This document shows positions 27,441-34,992 of a stretch of DNA of 38,514 nucleotides, one piece after another (positions within the stretch are counted from its first letter, which is position 1; every line of letters begins with the position of its first letter). Location of the stretch: NCBI GenBank assembly GCA_000513555.1, contig ALYD01000031.1, positions 1 through 38,514 on the forward strand. The letters run 5' to 3'. Origin of the DNA: Lachnospiraceae bacterium JC7 (GTDB lineage Bacteria > Bacillota > Clostridia > Lachnospirales > Lachnospiraceae). Below the pieces are notes generated by a model, which made no database searches, was not told where the DNA came from, and saw only the letters and a list, made by a program, of their open reading frames with translations. Both the position numbers and the translations under genes were made by a program.

Positions 27441-27487
27441 GTTTGTTTTTTCACAAACAAAGAGTGGCCGAAAAACCGACCACTCTT
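27441..27487 (-). terminator. Terminator of the response regulator gene
   Basis: aagagtggccg (27460-27470) pairs with cgaccactctt (27477-27487) on minus-strand RNA with one G-U. A second hairpin follows downstream (gtttgt/acaaac, 27441-27458), with T-rich sequence. Confidence 0.8.
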
Positions 27488-27568
27488 CTTTCGAAAAATC
27501 ACTGCCTGACCTCAGTGAGTATGCAAGCTTATCATATGTACTATACACAGGGATACAGCTTCATCCTG

Positions 27569-28357
27569 TCACTCAAGTGCGCCCTTACTGTACTCTGCCC
27601 AGCTGAACTGGTTCATGTACTCTCCGGTGTATCTGCTCCTTGCGTTCTTTCTGTCCTTCTTCCATTCGTACATGTCACATTCGATTTTATCCGGTACTAT
27701 GGCTATGGTTCCTCTCTGTCTCACTACCACATCCGGAAACCCAGCCTCCGTAAGAGTTGAAATCATGTCTGCCCTGAGATTCTGAAGATATGATGATTTC
27801 CTTTCCGGATTCGCATCGTCCTCCCATAGAACGCCCAGTATCTCTCCGTTGCTTGTAAGTGCTCCGCATCTGTCCACCAGATAGGCAAAAAGCTCTTTAG
27901 TCTTGTTGTATTGAAAATGAAGGACCTGATTGTTCTTGAGGACCTCAAAGTTTCCAAAAGTCTGTACCCTGAGTACATCCTTCTTCTCCTCCGCTTTCTG
28001 CAGCGGATATCTCAGGTCGTCTATTTCCCGCTTCACCTTCTCAAGGGTCACCGGCTTCATGATATAGCCGCTGGCATGAAGGTCCATGGCTTCACCTACA
28101 TATTCACTGTAGCCTGTTGTGAATATGACATTGATTTTGGGAAAACGTTCCTTCAGATGATCTGCAAACTGTAACCCGTTGATATCTCTCATTTCTATGT
28201 CCAGAAATGCGATATCGATATGTTTATCCTCCAGCTCCTCAATAGCCTTCAGAGCATTACGGTAAGGATAGACCTCAGCATCAGGCAATGCCTTCCTGAT
28301 CACATCGGTGAGACCCTCCAATGCTATCTTCTCGTCATCAATAGCAAGTATCTGCAT
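27569..28357 (-). CDS. Response regulator with SARP/AfsR-type winged-helix DNA-binding domain
   Basis: A protein of about 262 aa. It starts at the ATG at 28357 (MQILAIDDEK), with AAGGAG 6 nt upstream. A receiver domain (1-120) has acidic pair Asp7-Asp8, phosphoacceptor Asp53 in IAFLDIEMRDINGLQFA, Thr in VIFTTGYSEY and Lys in GYIMKPVT. The second domain (about 133-235: RVQTFGNFEVLKNNQVLHF, KTKELFAYLVDRCGALTSNGEIL, SYLQNLRADM) is an OmpR/SARP-like winged helix. The last residues (GEYMNQFSWAEY) look like the start of a BTAD domain, here cut short. It lies 10 nt downstream of the CPBP-like gene, in the same operon, with a LytS-type kinase gene upstream. It is the likely output of that kinase. Confidence 0.9.
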   Translation of the reverse strand: MQILAIDDEKIALEGLTDVIRKALPDAEVYPYRNALKAIEELEDKHIDIAFLDIEMRDINGLQFADHLKERFPKINVIFTTGYSEYVGEAMDLHASGYIMKPVTLEKVKREIDDLRYPLQKAEEKKDVLRVQTFGNFEVLKNNQVLHFQYNKTKELFAYLVDRCGALTSNGEILGVLWEDDANPERKSSYLQNLRADMISTLTEAGFPDVVVRQRGTIAIVPDKIECDMYEWKKDRKNARSRYTGEYMNQFSWAEYSKGALE

Positions 28358-28367
28358 ATACAACTCC

Positions 28368-29723
28368 TTATTCTGTGGATTCCATCCCACATAAATGCTG
28401 CTTTTTTATAAATTTATAAAGAATCAACACTGACAAAATGACCTGAAATATAAGTACCTGTCTGCTGCATATCCTGCCCACTTCAGCTTCATGGTAATTT
28501 ATCAGAAGCCATCCGATCCCCAGCACCAGATGAAAGCCCACATTCATCAAAAAGCTATAGGTGATGTCCGGTTTGGCACCTTCAAGTCTTTCCGAACTAA
28601 AATCAGTTATATTGTATTCTTTATTTATATCCTGAATACTGCCCAGGTCGTTCACGGCTTCTGCCATATGAGTTTCCATGTCAATGTTTCCATCGATCAT
28701 CATATCCTTCGGCTTCTCAAGGCTCAAAGTTTTATTGGCACTTTTCTCAGTGAATCTACGCTTTCTTCCCTTTCCGACCCTGTCCTTTATAGATATGATT
28801 TTATCCTTACCTTCGGTTCCGGTAAACAAGCTTTTTGAATATTTTCCTGCCACATAATCCGCGATGTTGCGGGTATTCTGGGTCCTGTCAAACACAAGGC
28901 TCATAAGAAATATGACCGGAATAAAAAGAAGTGTCAAAGTCTTCCCTGAATGGAACAAAATGTAAAGCACCGTAACCATACCTGAGGCTGTAAAGACTGT
29001 TACATCCTTTCTGAGCATGGTCATATTATGTGCATGATATATGAGCTCCTCTATGAAGGGAATAGCAAAAATAAATGTCATGAGCCCCAGAAGTTCATAC
29101 TGTCCCTTCTGTATAAAGCCGGCATCATCGAAACAAAAGATGAAAGTATCTCTGTCAGACACCAGAAGGAAAAGTCCCAGAAACAGAAAGCCTGAAGTTA
29201 TTCCCGCAAGTAAATGCAGAAAATACTGAGCGCCTACGCTTTTTGCCGTAACACCCTTTCTGAATATCTTTTTTCCCCTTTTCGCGAAACTGTTAAATTT
29301 CGCTTTCAGACTCTTACAGCCTTTATGAGACAGCAGTCTGTAATCTCTGAACAGACTGAACTCTGTACGAAGTGATCTTCCTGTCCTCCTCAGAAGAAGA
29401 TCATAGACCAGAAGAAACAGTAGATTACCGAAAAGGAAATAAACATTTCCCATGCTTATGAGGAACTGTTCCTCTGTCACCCCCTGATTCAACAGGTATC
29501 CGATCTTACGCCCCCCATAGATACACACAAAATACACAAAAGGATATTTCATAATATCCAAAAATACCGACATGGAAACACTTATGTCCTTGGCCCTCAA
29601 GGTCTTTATATCGTCTGATGTATTCTTCTTTAATTTTTTCAGAGCATCATACGGGGTCTTTCTTTTTCTGAATTTTTGTAAATTTAAATTATTATCAAAC
29701 TGCTCCAATGTTACACCCCTCAT
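28368..29723 (-). CDS. Polytopic membrane protein related to CPBP intramembrane proteases
   Basis: About 451 aa with a basic cytoplasmic N-terminus (RKRKTPYDALKKLKK) and about eight hydrophobic segments. The middle segments carry IPFIEELIYHAHNMTML and VLYILFHSGKTLTLLFIPVIFLMSLVF. These line up with CPBP (Abi/Rce1-like) motif 1 EExxxR and motif 2 FxxxH, but the motif 1 arginine is histidine here (about residue 230). A charged soluble insertion (about 300-390) precedes two final helices. CPBP proteins cleave membrane substrates such as prenylated or leader peptides. Activity here is inference, given the changed residue. It lies between sensor kinase and regulator genes. The start is uncertain: ATG at 29723 lacks a clear RBS, while TTG at 29708 has GAGGGG upstream. 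Confidence 0.7.
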   Translation of the reverse strand: MRGVTLEQFDNNLNLQKFRKRKTPYDALKKLKKNTSDDIKTLRAKDISVSMSVFLDIMKYPFVYFVCIYGGRKIGYLLNQGVTEEQFLISMGNVYFLFGNLLFLLVYDLLLRRTGRSLRTEFSLFRDYRLLSHKGCKSLKAKFNSFAKRGKKIFRKGVTAKSVGAQYFLHLLAGITSGFLFLGLFLLVSDRDTFIFCFDDAGFIQKGQYELLGLMTFIFAIPFIEELIYHAHNMTMLRKDVTVFTASGMVTVLYILFHSGKTLTLLFIPVIFLMSLVFDRTQNTRNIADYVAGKYSKSLFTGTEGKDKIISIKDRVGKGRKRRFTEKSANKTLSLEKPKDMMIDGNIDMETHMAEAVNDLGSIQDINKEYNITDFSSERLEGAKPDITYSFLMNVGFHLVLGIGWLLINYHEAEVGRICSRQVLIFQVILSVLILYKFIKKQHLCGMESTE

Positions 29724-29810
29724 TTCCAACGTGAAAATACAAAAAGTACCGCTGTTCCATCAGCTATATCATCGAAGTATATACATTATTTTTCGTCAGA
29801 AAAACGTAAC

Positions 29811-29825
29811 AGATAACAGTTATCT
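29811..29825. promoter_or_regulatory. 15-bp palindrome upstream of the CPBP-like gene
   Basis: AGATAAC-A-GTTATCT is a perfect palindrome about 90 nt before the start codon and about 45-50 nt upstream of the probable transcription start (minus-strand TATACT at 29776-29781). This is where an activator would bind. Candidate operator for the adjacent SARP-type regulator. Confidence 0.4.
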
Positions 29826-29946
29826 CTCATTCTTTATATTCACACTATATATTCACGGCATATCATCTTCTTATCTCTGTATTTTACAAATAAATTTTTT
29901 CACCCGGTAATCGGCACAGGATAATGTCTACACGGGATGAACATCA

Positions 29947-31221
29947 TCAGTCTGTCACCTTTGGAATACTGATATAAACAGTGGTGCCTCTGCCTATTTC
30001 ACTGTTTATCTTAAGAGTGCCCTTACACTGAATCCTGAGTCTCTCTCTTACATTCTGGATACCTATGTGGGACCGTCCGTCGTACTCCCGTTTCGACTCC
30101 GTGTATCCGCCCACTCCATCATCATCCACCACTATTTCATACCTGTCATCATATTCACGGCTGGAAATAGTGACTGTTCCTCCGTCCGGAGATTTTCCGA
30201 CTCCGTATTTAACGGCGTTTTCCACTATAGGCTGTACTGTCAATGCAGGCAGCTTGAAATTTTTGGCCTGAATATCATAAACAACCATTAGATCATCATC
30301 AAATCTCATCTTCTCAAGTGCCAGATAATTCTTGATATGATCAAGCTCCTTTTCAAAAGGAACAGGCTCCTTTGTTCTTAATGAATCAAGATTACCTCTT
30401 AAATAATCCGAGAACTCTCCTATGGCCTCCTGAGCCTTCTCAGGATCCTTGGTACATAGATAATAAATGGCATTTAGGGAATTGTATAAGAAATGAGGCT
30501 GTATCTGACTCATCATGATATTGAGTCTCTCCTGAGTAAGAGCATTCTCTTTCTTCTTTAGTTCCATACTCTGCTGTACGTGGATAAACGTATAGACCAT
30601 CAGAATACTGAGGGTAACTGAAAGGTAAATAAGGAGGGAACCCACCTGGGGAATGTTCATAGTCACTATAAGTGCCAAAAGAGGAAGCACCATATATGAA
30701 ATGATGGCCACAAAGTCCGGTATCTCCAGTTTTCTTCTGTATTTTATGGTCAGTATAAAATCAAAAAATATAACACTTGCCCCCAAAAGCTGAGAAAAAG
30801 CGTACATGGGTCCATGAATATATACTCCGTCTCTTATATAGAAGACCATCTCATGAACCGGAGAAGTCACCCACATAAATATACCCGCTATACATATGGG
30901 AAGTCCGAAATGGCCGACCCAGACCGAAACATAGGTCTTTTCACATAGATAATAATAAATGTAGTAGTTAAAGGCTGTTATGGTGATATATAAGAGCGAA
31001 ACAGAACTGATCGTAAAGATAATATAGAGAATGTTCACCATTCCGTTATATTCCAGAAGCCATGTTACCGCATCCAGAATGAGCATAAGGAAATTCGCGA
31101 TCAGAATAACCATAAGGCAGTTGTTTTTTATATTTCTTTCAAATGTCGTAACTATGCCTGAAAACAGCACCAGAACTACCAATGCTGCAAAAAATTCAGA
31201 ACCGATCTTAACTAATAACAT
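29947..31221 (-). CDS. LytS-type sensor histidine kinase with multi-pass membrane sensor
   Basis: A protein of about 424 aa starting MLLVKIGSEFFAAL at the ATG at 31221, with AAGGAAAGG upstream. Six to seven hydrophobic segments (about 8-205) form the sensor. A short coiled linker (QQSMELKKKENALTQERLNIM) leads to a His_kinase domain with phosphoacceptor His in MMSQIQPHFLYNSLNAIYYL. The ATPase domain has the N box LTVQPIVENAVKYGVG, G box DDDGVGGY and a later GIQNVRERL. This is the LytS/AgrC-like class that often senses peptides or wall state. It is followed by the CPBP-like and SARP-regulator genes on the same strand, 223 nt downstream, so a three-gene signalling unit is plausible. No small peptide gene was identified. 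Confidence 0.92.
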   Translation of the reverse strand: MLLVKIGSEFFAALVVLVLFSGIVTTFERNIKNNCLMVILIANFLMLILDAVTWLLEYNGMVNILYIIFTISSVSLLYITITAFNYYIYYYLCEKTYVSVWVGHFGLPICIAGIFMWVTSPVHEMVFYIRDGVYIHGPMYAFSQLLGASVIFFDFILTIKYRRKLEIPDFVAIISYMVLPLLALIVTMNIPQVGSLLIYLSVTLSILMVYTFIHVQQSMELKKKENALTQERLNIMMSQIQPHFLYNSLNAIYYLCTKDPEKAQEAIGEFSDYLRGNLDSLRTKEPVPFEKELDHIKNYLALEKMRFDDDLMVVYDIQAKNFKLPALTVQPIVENAVKYGVGKSPDGGTVTISSREYDDRYEIVVDDDGVGGYTESKREYDGRSHIGIQNVRERLRIQCKGTLKINSEIGRGTTVYISIPKVTD

Positions 31222-31308
31222 AAGGTTACCTTTCCTTACGGTCAAATAATATTTCTAAAATAAATATAACATAAAAAATTATTATCTTTTCTAATTTCTT
31301 TCTAAAAA

Positions 31309-31370
31309 GAAAAAACCGCTCGAGCAAAGGATCCGAAAAACGGATCCGTTACTGCTTAAGCGGCTTTTTC
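31309..31370 (-). terminator. Terminator of the 217-aa protein gene
   Basis: A long nested hairpin. The outer arms are aaaaaccgct/agcggcttttt, the middle gagca/tgctt, the inner ggatccg/cggatcc with an AAAAA loop. On the minus strand TTTTTTCTTTTT follows. It starts 14 nt after the stop codon. Confidence 0.9.
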
Positions 31371-31383
31371 CTTCTATTCTCTA

Positions 31384-32037
31384 TTATCTATCAGTTAGTA
31401 TCTTTTTACTCAGTTCTGCAAAAGCACTTATCGGTAAATATACATTTACGTATTTTTTTCCGATAGGCTGATATGTGACTATGATATGTTTATTTGATTT
31501 CTTTTTAAAGCTTTGCGCGATCTCTCCACGGCTTATGTTTTCGATCACCTCACATACAACTTCAAGAAAATTCATTTTGTTGATCTGATTGATGCCGAAA
31601 TACTCGTGATAGGACCTTCCATTCACATAGATACGTTCCAGTATATCCCTGATGGCAGAAGGCGCTGTTACCAGATTTCTTCCCTTCTCGCCAAAACATT
31701 CCGTAAATCTTTTTGAATAAGTCTCTATAAGATTCTGAGGTCTTTCGATGGTATCACAGCCCCACCAGAATCCGTTGTCATCATTTCCGGCTCTGTCATA
31801 TGGCTCATGCACCATCATGAGAAACTGCTCATGTTTGTCCGGTGACTGTTCTCCTCTCGACGCTTTTTTAATATACTCGCTGAATCTGAACCCGTTGGGA
31901 ACCATGGAATGATTGACCGGCGGGACAAAAACGGTCTTAAGCTCAAGGCCCTCTTCCCTGAACTTTTCCGTATTCATAAAAAGGCTGCTGTCAGGAATGA
32001 TCATATTCAATTCTCTGTGTCTTTCGATTGTATCCAT
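31384..32037 (-). CDS. Hypothetical protein, 217 aa
   Basis: I do not recognise a family. It is soluble, with no signal peptide or membrane segment. Notable stretches are VFVPPVNHSMVPNGFRFSEYI (about 36-56), QFLMMVHEPYDRAGNDDNGFWWGCDTIERPQNL (about 71-103, with a WWGC motif and a possible metal- or nucleotide-binding acidic patch), and a basic C-terminal segment (SFKKKSNKHIIVTYQPIGKKYVNVYLPISAFAEL). The WWGC-DTIERP region is the best landmark for a search. A good RBS (GGAG, 6 nt) precedes the ATG. The gene lies between nhaC and the sensor kinase gene on the same strand. A strong terminator after it separates it from the kinase gene, and another before it from nhaC, so it is probably monocistronic. 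Confidence 0.75.
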   Translation of the reverse strand: MDTIERHRELNMIIPDSSLFMNTEKFREEGLELKTVFVPPVNHSMVPNGFRFSEYIKKASRGEQSPDKHEQFLMMVHEPYDRAGNDDNGFWWGCDTIERPQNLIETYSKRFTECFGEKGRNLVTAPSAIRDILERIYVNGRSYHEYFGINQINKMNFLEVVCEVIENISRGEIAQSFKKKSNKHIIVTYQPIGKKYVNVYLPISAFAELSKKILTDR

Positions 32038-32154
32038 AAAAAACTCCGATGATCAAAGATAATCCACTTCCTTGTAGCACATATGATACGACCTGAAGTA
32101 TCACAAAACAGTCACACAATTTTTAAAATTTCATATCTTTGTGCTCAAATTTAC

Positions 32155-32200
32155 AAAAAAAGGTTCGAATCCATCATTTTCATGGGGATTCGAACCTTTT
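32155..32200 (-). terminator. Terminator of nhaC
   Basis: Arms aaaaggttcgaatcc (32158-32172) and ggattcgaacctttt (32186-32200) form a perfect 15-bp stem with a 13-nt loop. TTTTTTGTAAA follows on the minus strand. The stem sequence equals the tRNA T-arm consensus GGTTCGAATCC. Confidence 0.9.
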
Positions 32201-32221
32201 ATCTATTATATATTCTATAAT

Positions 32222-33826
32222 TTATTCTTTTTCTTTACCTGTCATTCTCTGTAATGCGTAGAGAGTCAGTACCATAAGTGCAATGCCTACAACCAGTGAG
32301 ATAAATACATTCTTTGTAAGTCCTGCAACAAGATATGTTATGGCAGAAAGTACTGCAGCTGTAAGTGCATAAGGGAGCTGTGTGGATACATGATTAAGAT
32401 GTACGCACTGGGCTCCGGCACTGGACATGATGGTGGTATCGGATATAGGTGAACAGTGATCTCCGCAAACCGCACCTGCCATACATGCAGACATGGCAAT
32501 GATCATCATAGTATGATCTGTGCCTTCAAAGCATGCAACAACTATAGGAATAAGTATTCCGAATGTTCCCCATGATGTACCTGATGCGAAGCTTAAACCG
32601 ATGGCAATGAGGAAAATGATGAACGGAAGAAATGCCATGAAATCTGCCGCTGAACCCTGAACAACTCCTGCCACATACTCCTTTGCACCAAGGCTGTCTG
32701 TCATAGCCTTAAGTGACCAGGCAAATGTGAGGATCAGTATAGGTGAGATCATCTGCTTGAATCCGTCAGGAAGACAATCCATACATGCATTGAAAGGAAG
32801 TACATTTGCCACCATGTAATAAACCATGGTGATAACAAGTGCCGCAAATGAACCGAGAACAAGTCCGACAGAAGCATCTGATCCTGCAAAGGCGTCGATG
32901 AAGCTCTCTCCATCGAAGAATCCGCCGGAATAGATCATACCTATAACACAGCCTATGATAAGTGAAACAATAGGTACGAGCATGTTGAGTATGTGCCCGT
33001 CTTTTCTTTCATTAGCTTTCTCATCATTATCGAATGGTCTCTGACTTGTGGTGAAAAGATCGTTATACTCAATGGCATTAAGCTCATGTGTACGCATCGG
33101 GCCGTAATCAACCTTGAATACAACAAGGAATACCATCATTGCGATAGTGAGGATCGCATAGAAATTGTATGGGATGGTCTGAAGGAAAAGCTTCATTCCG
33201 TTCTCACCCTCAACGAATCCCGATACTGCCGCTGCCCATGATGAAATAGGGGCGATGATACATATAGGCGCTGCAGTTGCATCGATAAGATATGCAAGCT
33301 TTGCACGGCTGACCTTATGCTTATCCGTAACAGGACGCATAACAGAACCGACTGTAAGACAGTTGAAATAGTCATCAATGAAGATAAGACATCCGAAGGC
33401 AATAGTTGCAAGCTGGGCACCGGCTCTTGTCTTGATGTGGCTTGAGGCCCATCTTCCAAATGCAGCTGATCCTCCGCTTCTGTTCATAAGCTGAACCATG
33501 GCTCCCAGAATTACAAGGAAACACAGAATACCGACATTGTAGCTGTCTGAAAGAACTGATATGATTCCATCACTGAAAATATGGTTTATGGTGCCTTCAA
33601 AATCGTATCCTGAATAAAGAAGTGCGCCTGTAAGTATACCCATGAAAAGAGCACTGTAAACTTCCTTGGTGATAAGAGCAAGTCCTATAGCTATGAGCGG
33701 CGGTATAAGTGCCCAGAATGACTGCTGTACCGTCTCCGGAGTAGTTACAAATTTTGCGACAACCAAAAAAGCCACTACGATACCGAGGGCACCGTAGGTA
33801 AGAAAGCGGTTGCTTTTTTTATCCAT
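32222..33826 (-). CDS. nhaC: NhaC-family Na+/H+ antiporter
   Basis: A 534-aa polytopic protein (about 11-13 membrane helices), slightly longer than typical NhaC. Landmarks: LIPPLIAIGLALITKEVYSALFMGI near the N-terminus, FIDDYFNCLTVGSVMRPVTDKHKVSRAKLAYLIDATAAPICIIAPISSWAA (about 150-200, the conserved core), FASGTSWGTFGILIPIV, and CGDHCSPISDTTIMSSAGAQCVHLNHVSTQLPYA near the C-terminus. These define the NhaC/MleN-like superfamily. It would exchange cytoplasmic Na+ (or an organic anion plus Na+) against H+. A malate/lactate exchanger of MleN type is the main alternative. AAAGGGG precedes the ATG. It is monocistronic, with a good promoter and terminator. Confidence 0.9.
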   Translation of the reverse strand: MDKKSNRFLTYGALGIVVAFLVVAKFVTTPETVQQSFWALIPPLIAIGLALITKEVYSALFMGILTGALLYSGYDFEGTINHIFSDGIISVLSDSYNVGILCFLVILGAMVQLMNRSGGSAAFGRWASSHIKTRAGAQLATIAFGCLIFIDDYFNCLTVGSVMRPVTDKHKVSRAKLAYLIDATAAPICIIAPISSWAAAVSGFVEGENGMKLFLQTIPYNFYAILTIAMMVFLVVFKVDYGPMRTHELNAIEYNDLFTTSQRPFDNDEKANERKDGHILNMLVPIVSLIIGCVIGMIYSGGFFDGESFIDAFAGSDASVGLVLGSFAALVITMVYYMVANVLPFNACMDCLPDGFKQMISPILILTFAWSLKAMTDSLGAKEYVAGVVQGSAADFMAFLPFIIFLIAIGLSFASGTSWGTFGILIPIVVACFEGTDHTMMIIAMSACMAGAVCGDHCSPISDTTIMSSAGAQCVHLNHVSTQLPYALTAAVLSAITYLVAGLTKNVFISLVVGIALMVLTLYALQRMTGKEKE

Positions 33827-33873
33827 ATTAATCCCCTTTGTGTATTTTTTATTTCTAGACCCTAAACATGTTA

Positions 33874-33902
33874 ATAATACTCTTGAACATTACTTCATTC
33901 AA
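33874..33902 (-). promoter_or_regulatory. nhaC promoter
   Basis: TTGAAT (33897-33902) and TATTAT (33874-33879) on the minus strand are exactly 17 nt apart, about 48 nt before the start codon. Confidence 0.65.
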
Positions 33903-33952
33903 GGGTTATATATTCACTGTTTTCATAATTATGCAGTTTTATTATCACCGGA

Positions 33953-34981
33953 CTAAGGTGAAGCTGCCGGTACTGCAGGTCCAGCCGTAGGACCATTTTC
34001 AGATATTTCCGCAGCAGCCCCGGCCTTCGATTTATCCGCATTCTCCTGTTCATTAAGAATCTCTATCATTTCCCTGATCATATCTTCATCCTTCAGATTA
34101 AACAGGAACTCAACTCTTCTGGAAGCCTCCATATTTTCCGTACCGTCAGCATTAAGTATTGGGTCCGTATAGGATTTTCCGTTTGTGGAAACGAGATCTC
34201 TCATGGCTGTGAGCTGATCCCCTTTCAGTACCGCAGAGTCATCCCCCAGGCAGTACTCTGCAACAGAATAGGCTCTTTTCTGTGACAGATCAAGATTAAA
34301 CAGGTAATTACCCTGAGTATCAGTATGTCCTTCTATGGATATGGAAGAAACATATTCCCTGTACTTGTCACTGAGAAGGATGTTTGCATATCTGGGAAGG
34401 AATTCCGCAAGAAAGGATTTACCTGTATCCTTCAGCTCATCCTTGTTGTATTCAAAAAGGATGCTGGAATCCATGGTGATGGCTCCCGTCTTTTCATTCA
34501 CGGAGATATTCAGATTTGATCCCGAAAACTCTTCCTTCAGCTCCTCTATAAGCTCAGAACGTATACCTATTATCCTGTCCAGTTTTGCCTGCTGGGTCTT
34601 CATGATCTCTTCAAATTCAGCAAGCAGCTGTGACTGCTCATTCAGCGTCGCCTCCTGAGAATTCAGCATATCCTCCTGTGTGAGAAGAAGCTCTCTCTGC
34701 GCCGCAAGCTCAGCCTTCTGATCCTCCAGCTCCTCCTTCTGTGTCGCCACGACCTTTTTCTGCTCATCAAGCTCAGATGCCTGTACCACCAGCTCCTGTT
34801 CCTTACCGTTAAGTTCCAGTTCCTTCTGATCGAACTGCATCTGTGAATGTAATGTCGTAAGGGCTATGACCAGTACGAAGCAAAGCAGAAGACCTGCCAT
34901 CATATCCGAATAAGACAGCCAATATGTTGTTTCACCATCCTGCTTTCGAGGACGTACATTTTTCTTTTTTAAATCAAACAT
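33953..34981 (-). CDS. MotB/OmpA-like protein with coiled-coil stalk (ZorB-like)
   Basis: A 342-aa protein. The short cytoplasmic N-terminus ends in TTYWLSYSDMMAGLLLCFVLVIAL (19-42), a single membrane helix with Asp26 at the ion-carrying position of MotB/ZorB proteins. Residues about 50-150 are a continuous coiled coil. Gln occurs at 67, 74, 81, 88, 95, 102, 109 and 116, one per heptad. An OmpA-like peptidoglycan-binding domain follows (about 160-298), with ISIEGHTDTQGN, LSQKRAYSVAEY and ASRRVEFLF. The tail is Ala/Pro-rich. It begins 11 nt after the MotA-like gene with AAGGA upstream. Together they should form an ion-driven stator-like channel anchored to the wall. They are not flanked by flagellar genes or zorC/D/E, so the role is open. 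Confidence 0.88.
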   Translation of the reverse strand: MFDLKKKNVRPRKQDGETTYWLSYSDMMAGLLLCFVLVIALTTLHSQMQFDQKELELNGKEQELVVQASELDEQKKVVATQKEELEDQKAELAAQRELLLTQEDMLNSQEATLNEQSQLLAEFEEIMKTQQAKLDRIIGIRSELIEELKEEFSGSNLNISVNEKTGAITMDSSILFEYNKDELKDTGKSFLAEFLPRYANILLSDKYREYVSSISIEGHTDTQGNYLFNLDLSQKRAYSVAEYCLGDDSAVLKGDQLTAMRDLVSTNGKSYTDPILNADGTENMEASRRVEFLFNLKDEDMIREMIEILNEQENADKSKAGAAAEISENGPTAGPAVPAASP

Positions 34982-34992
34982 GCTAAACGTCC

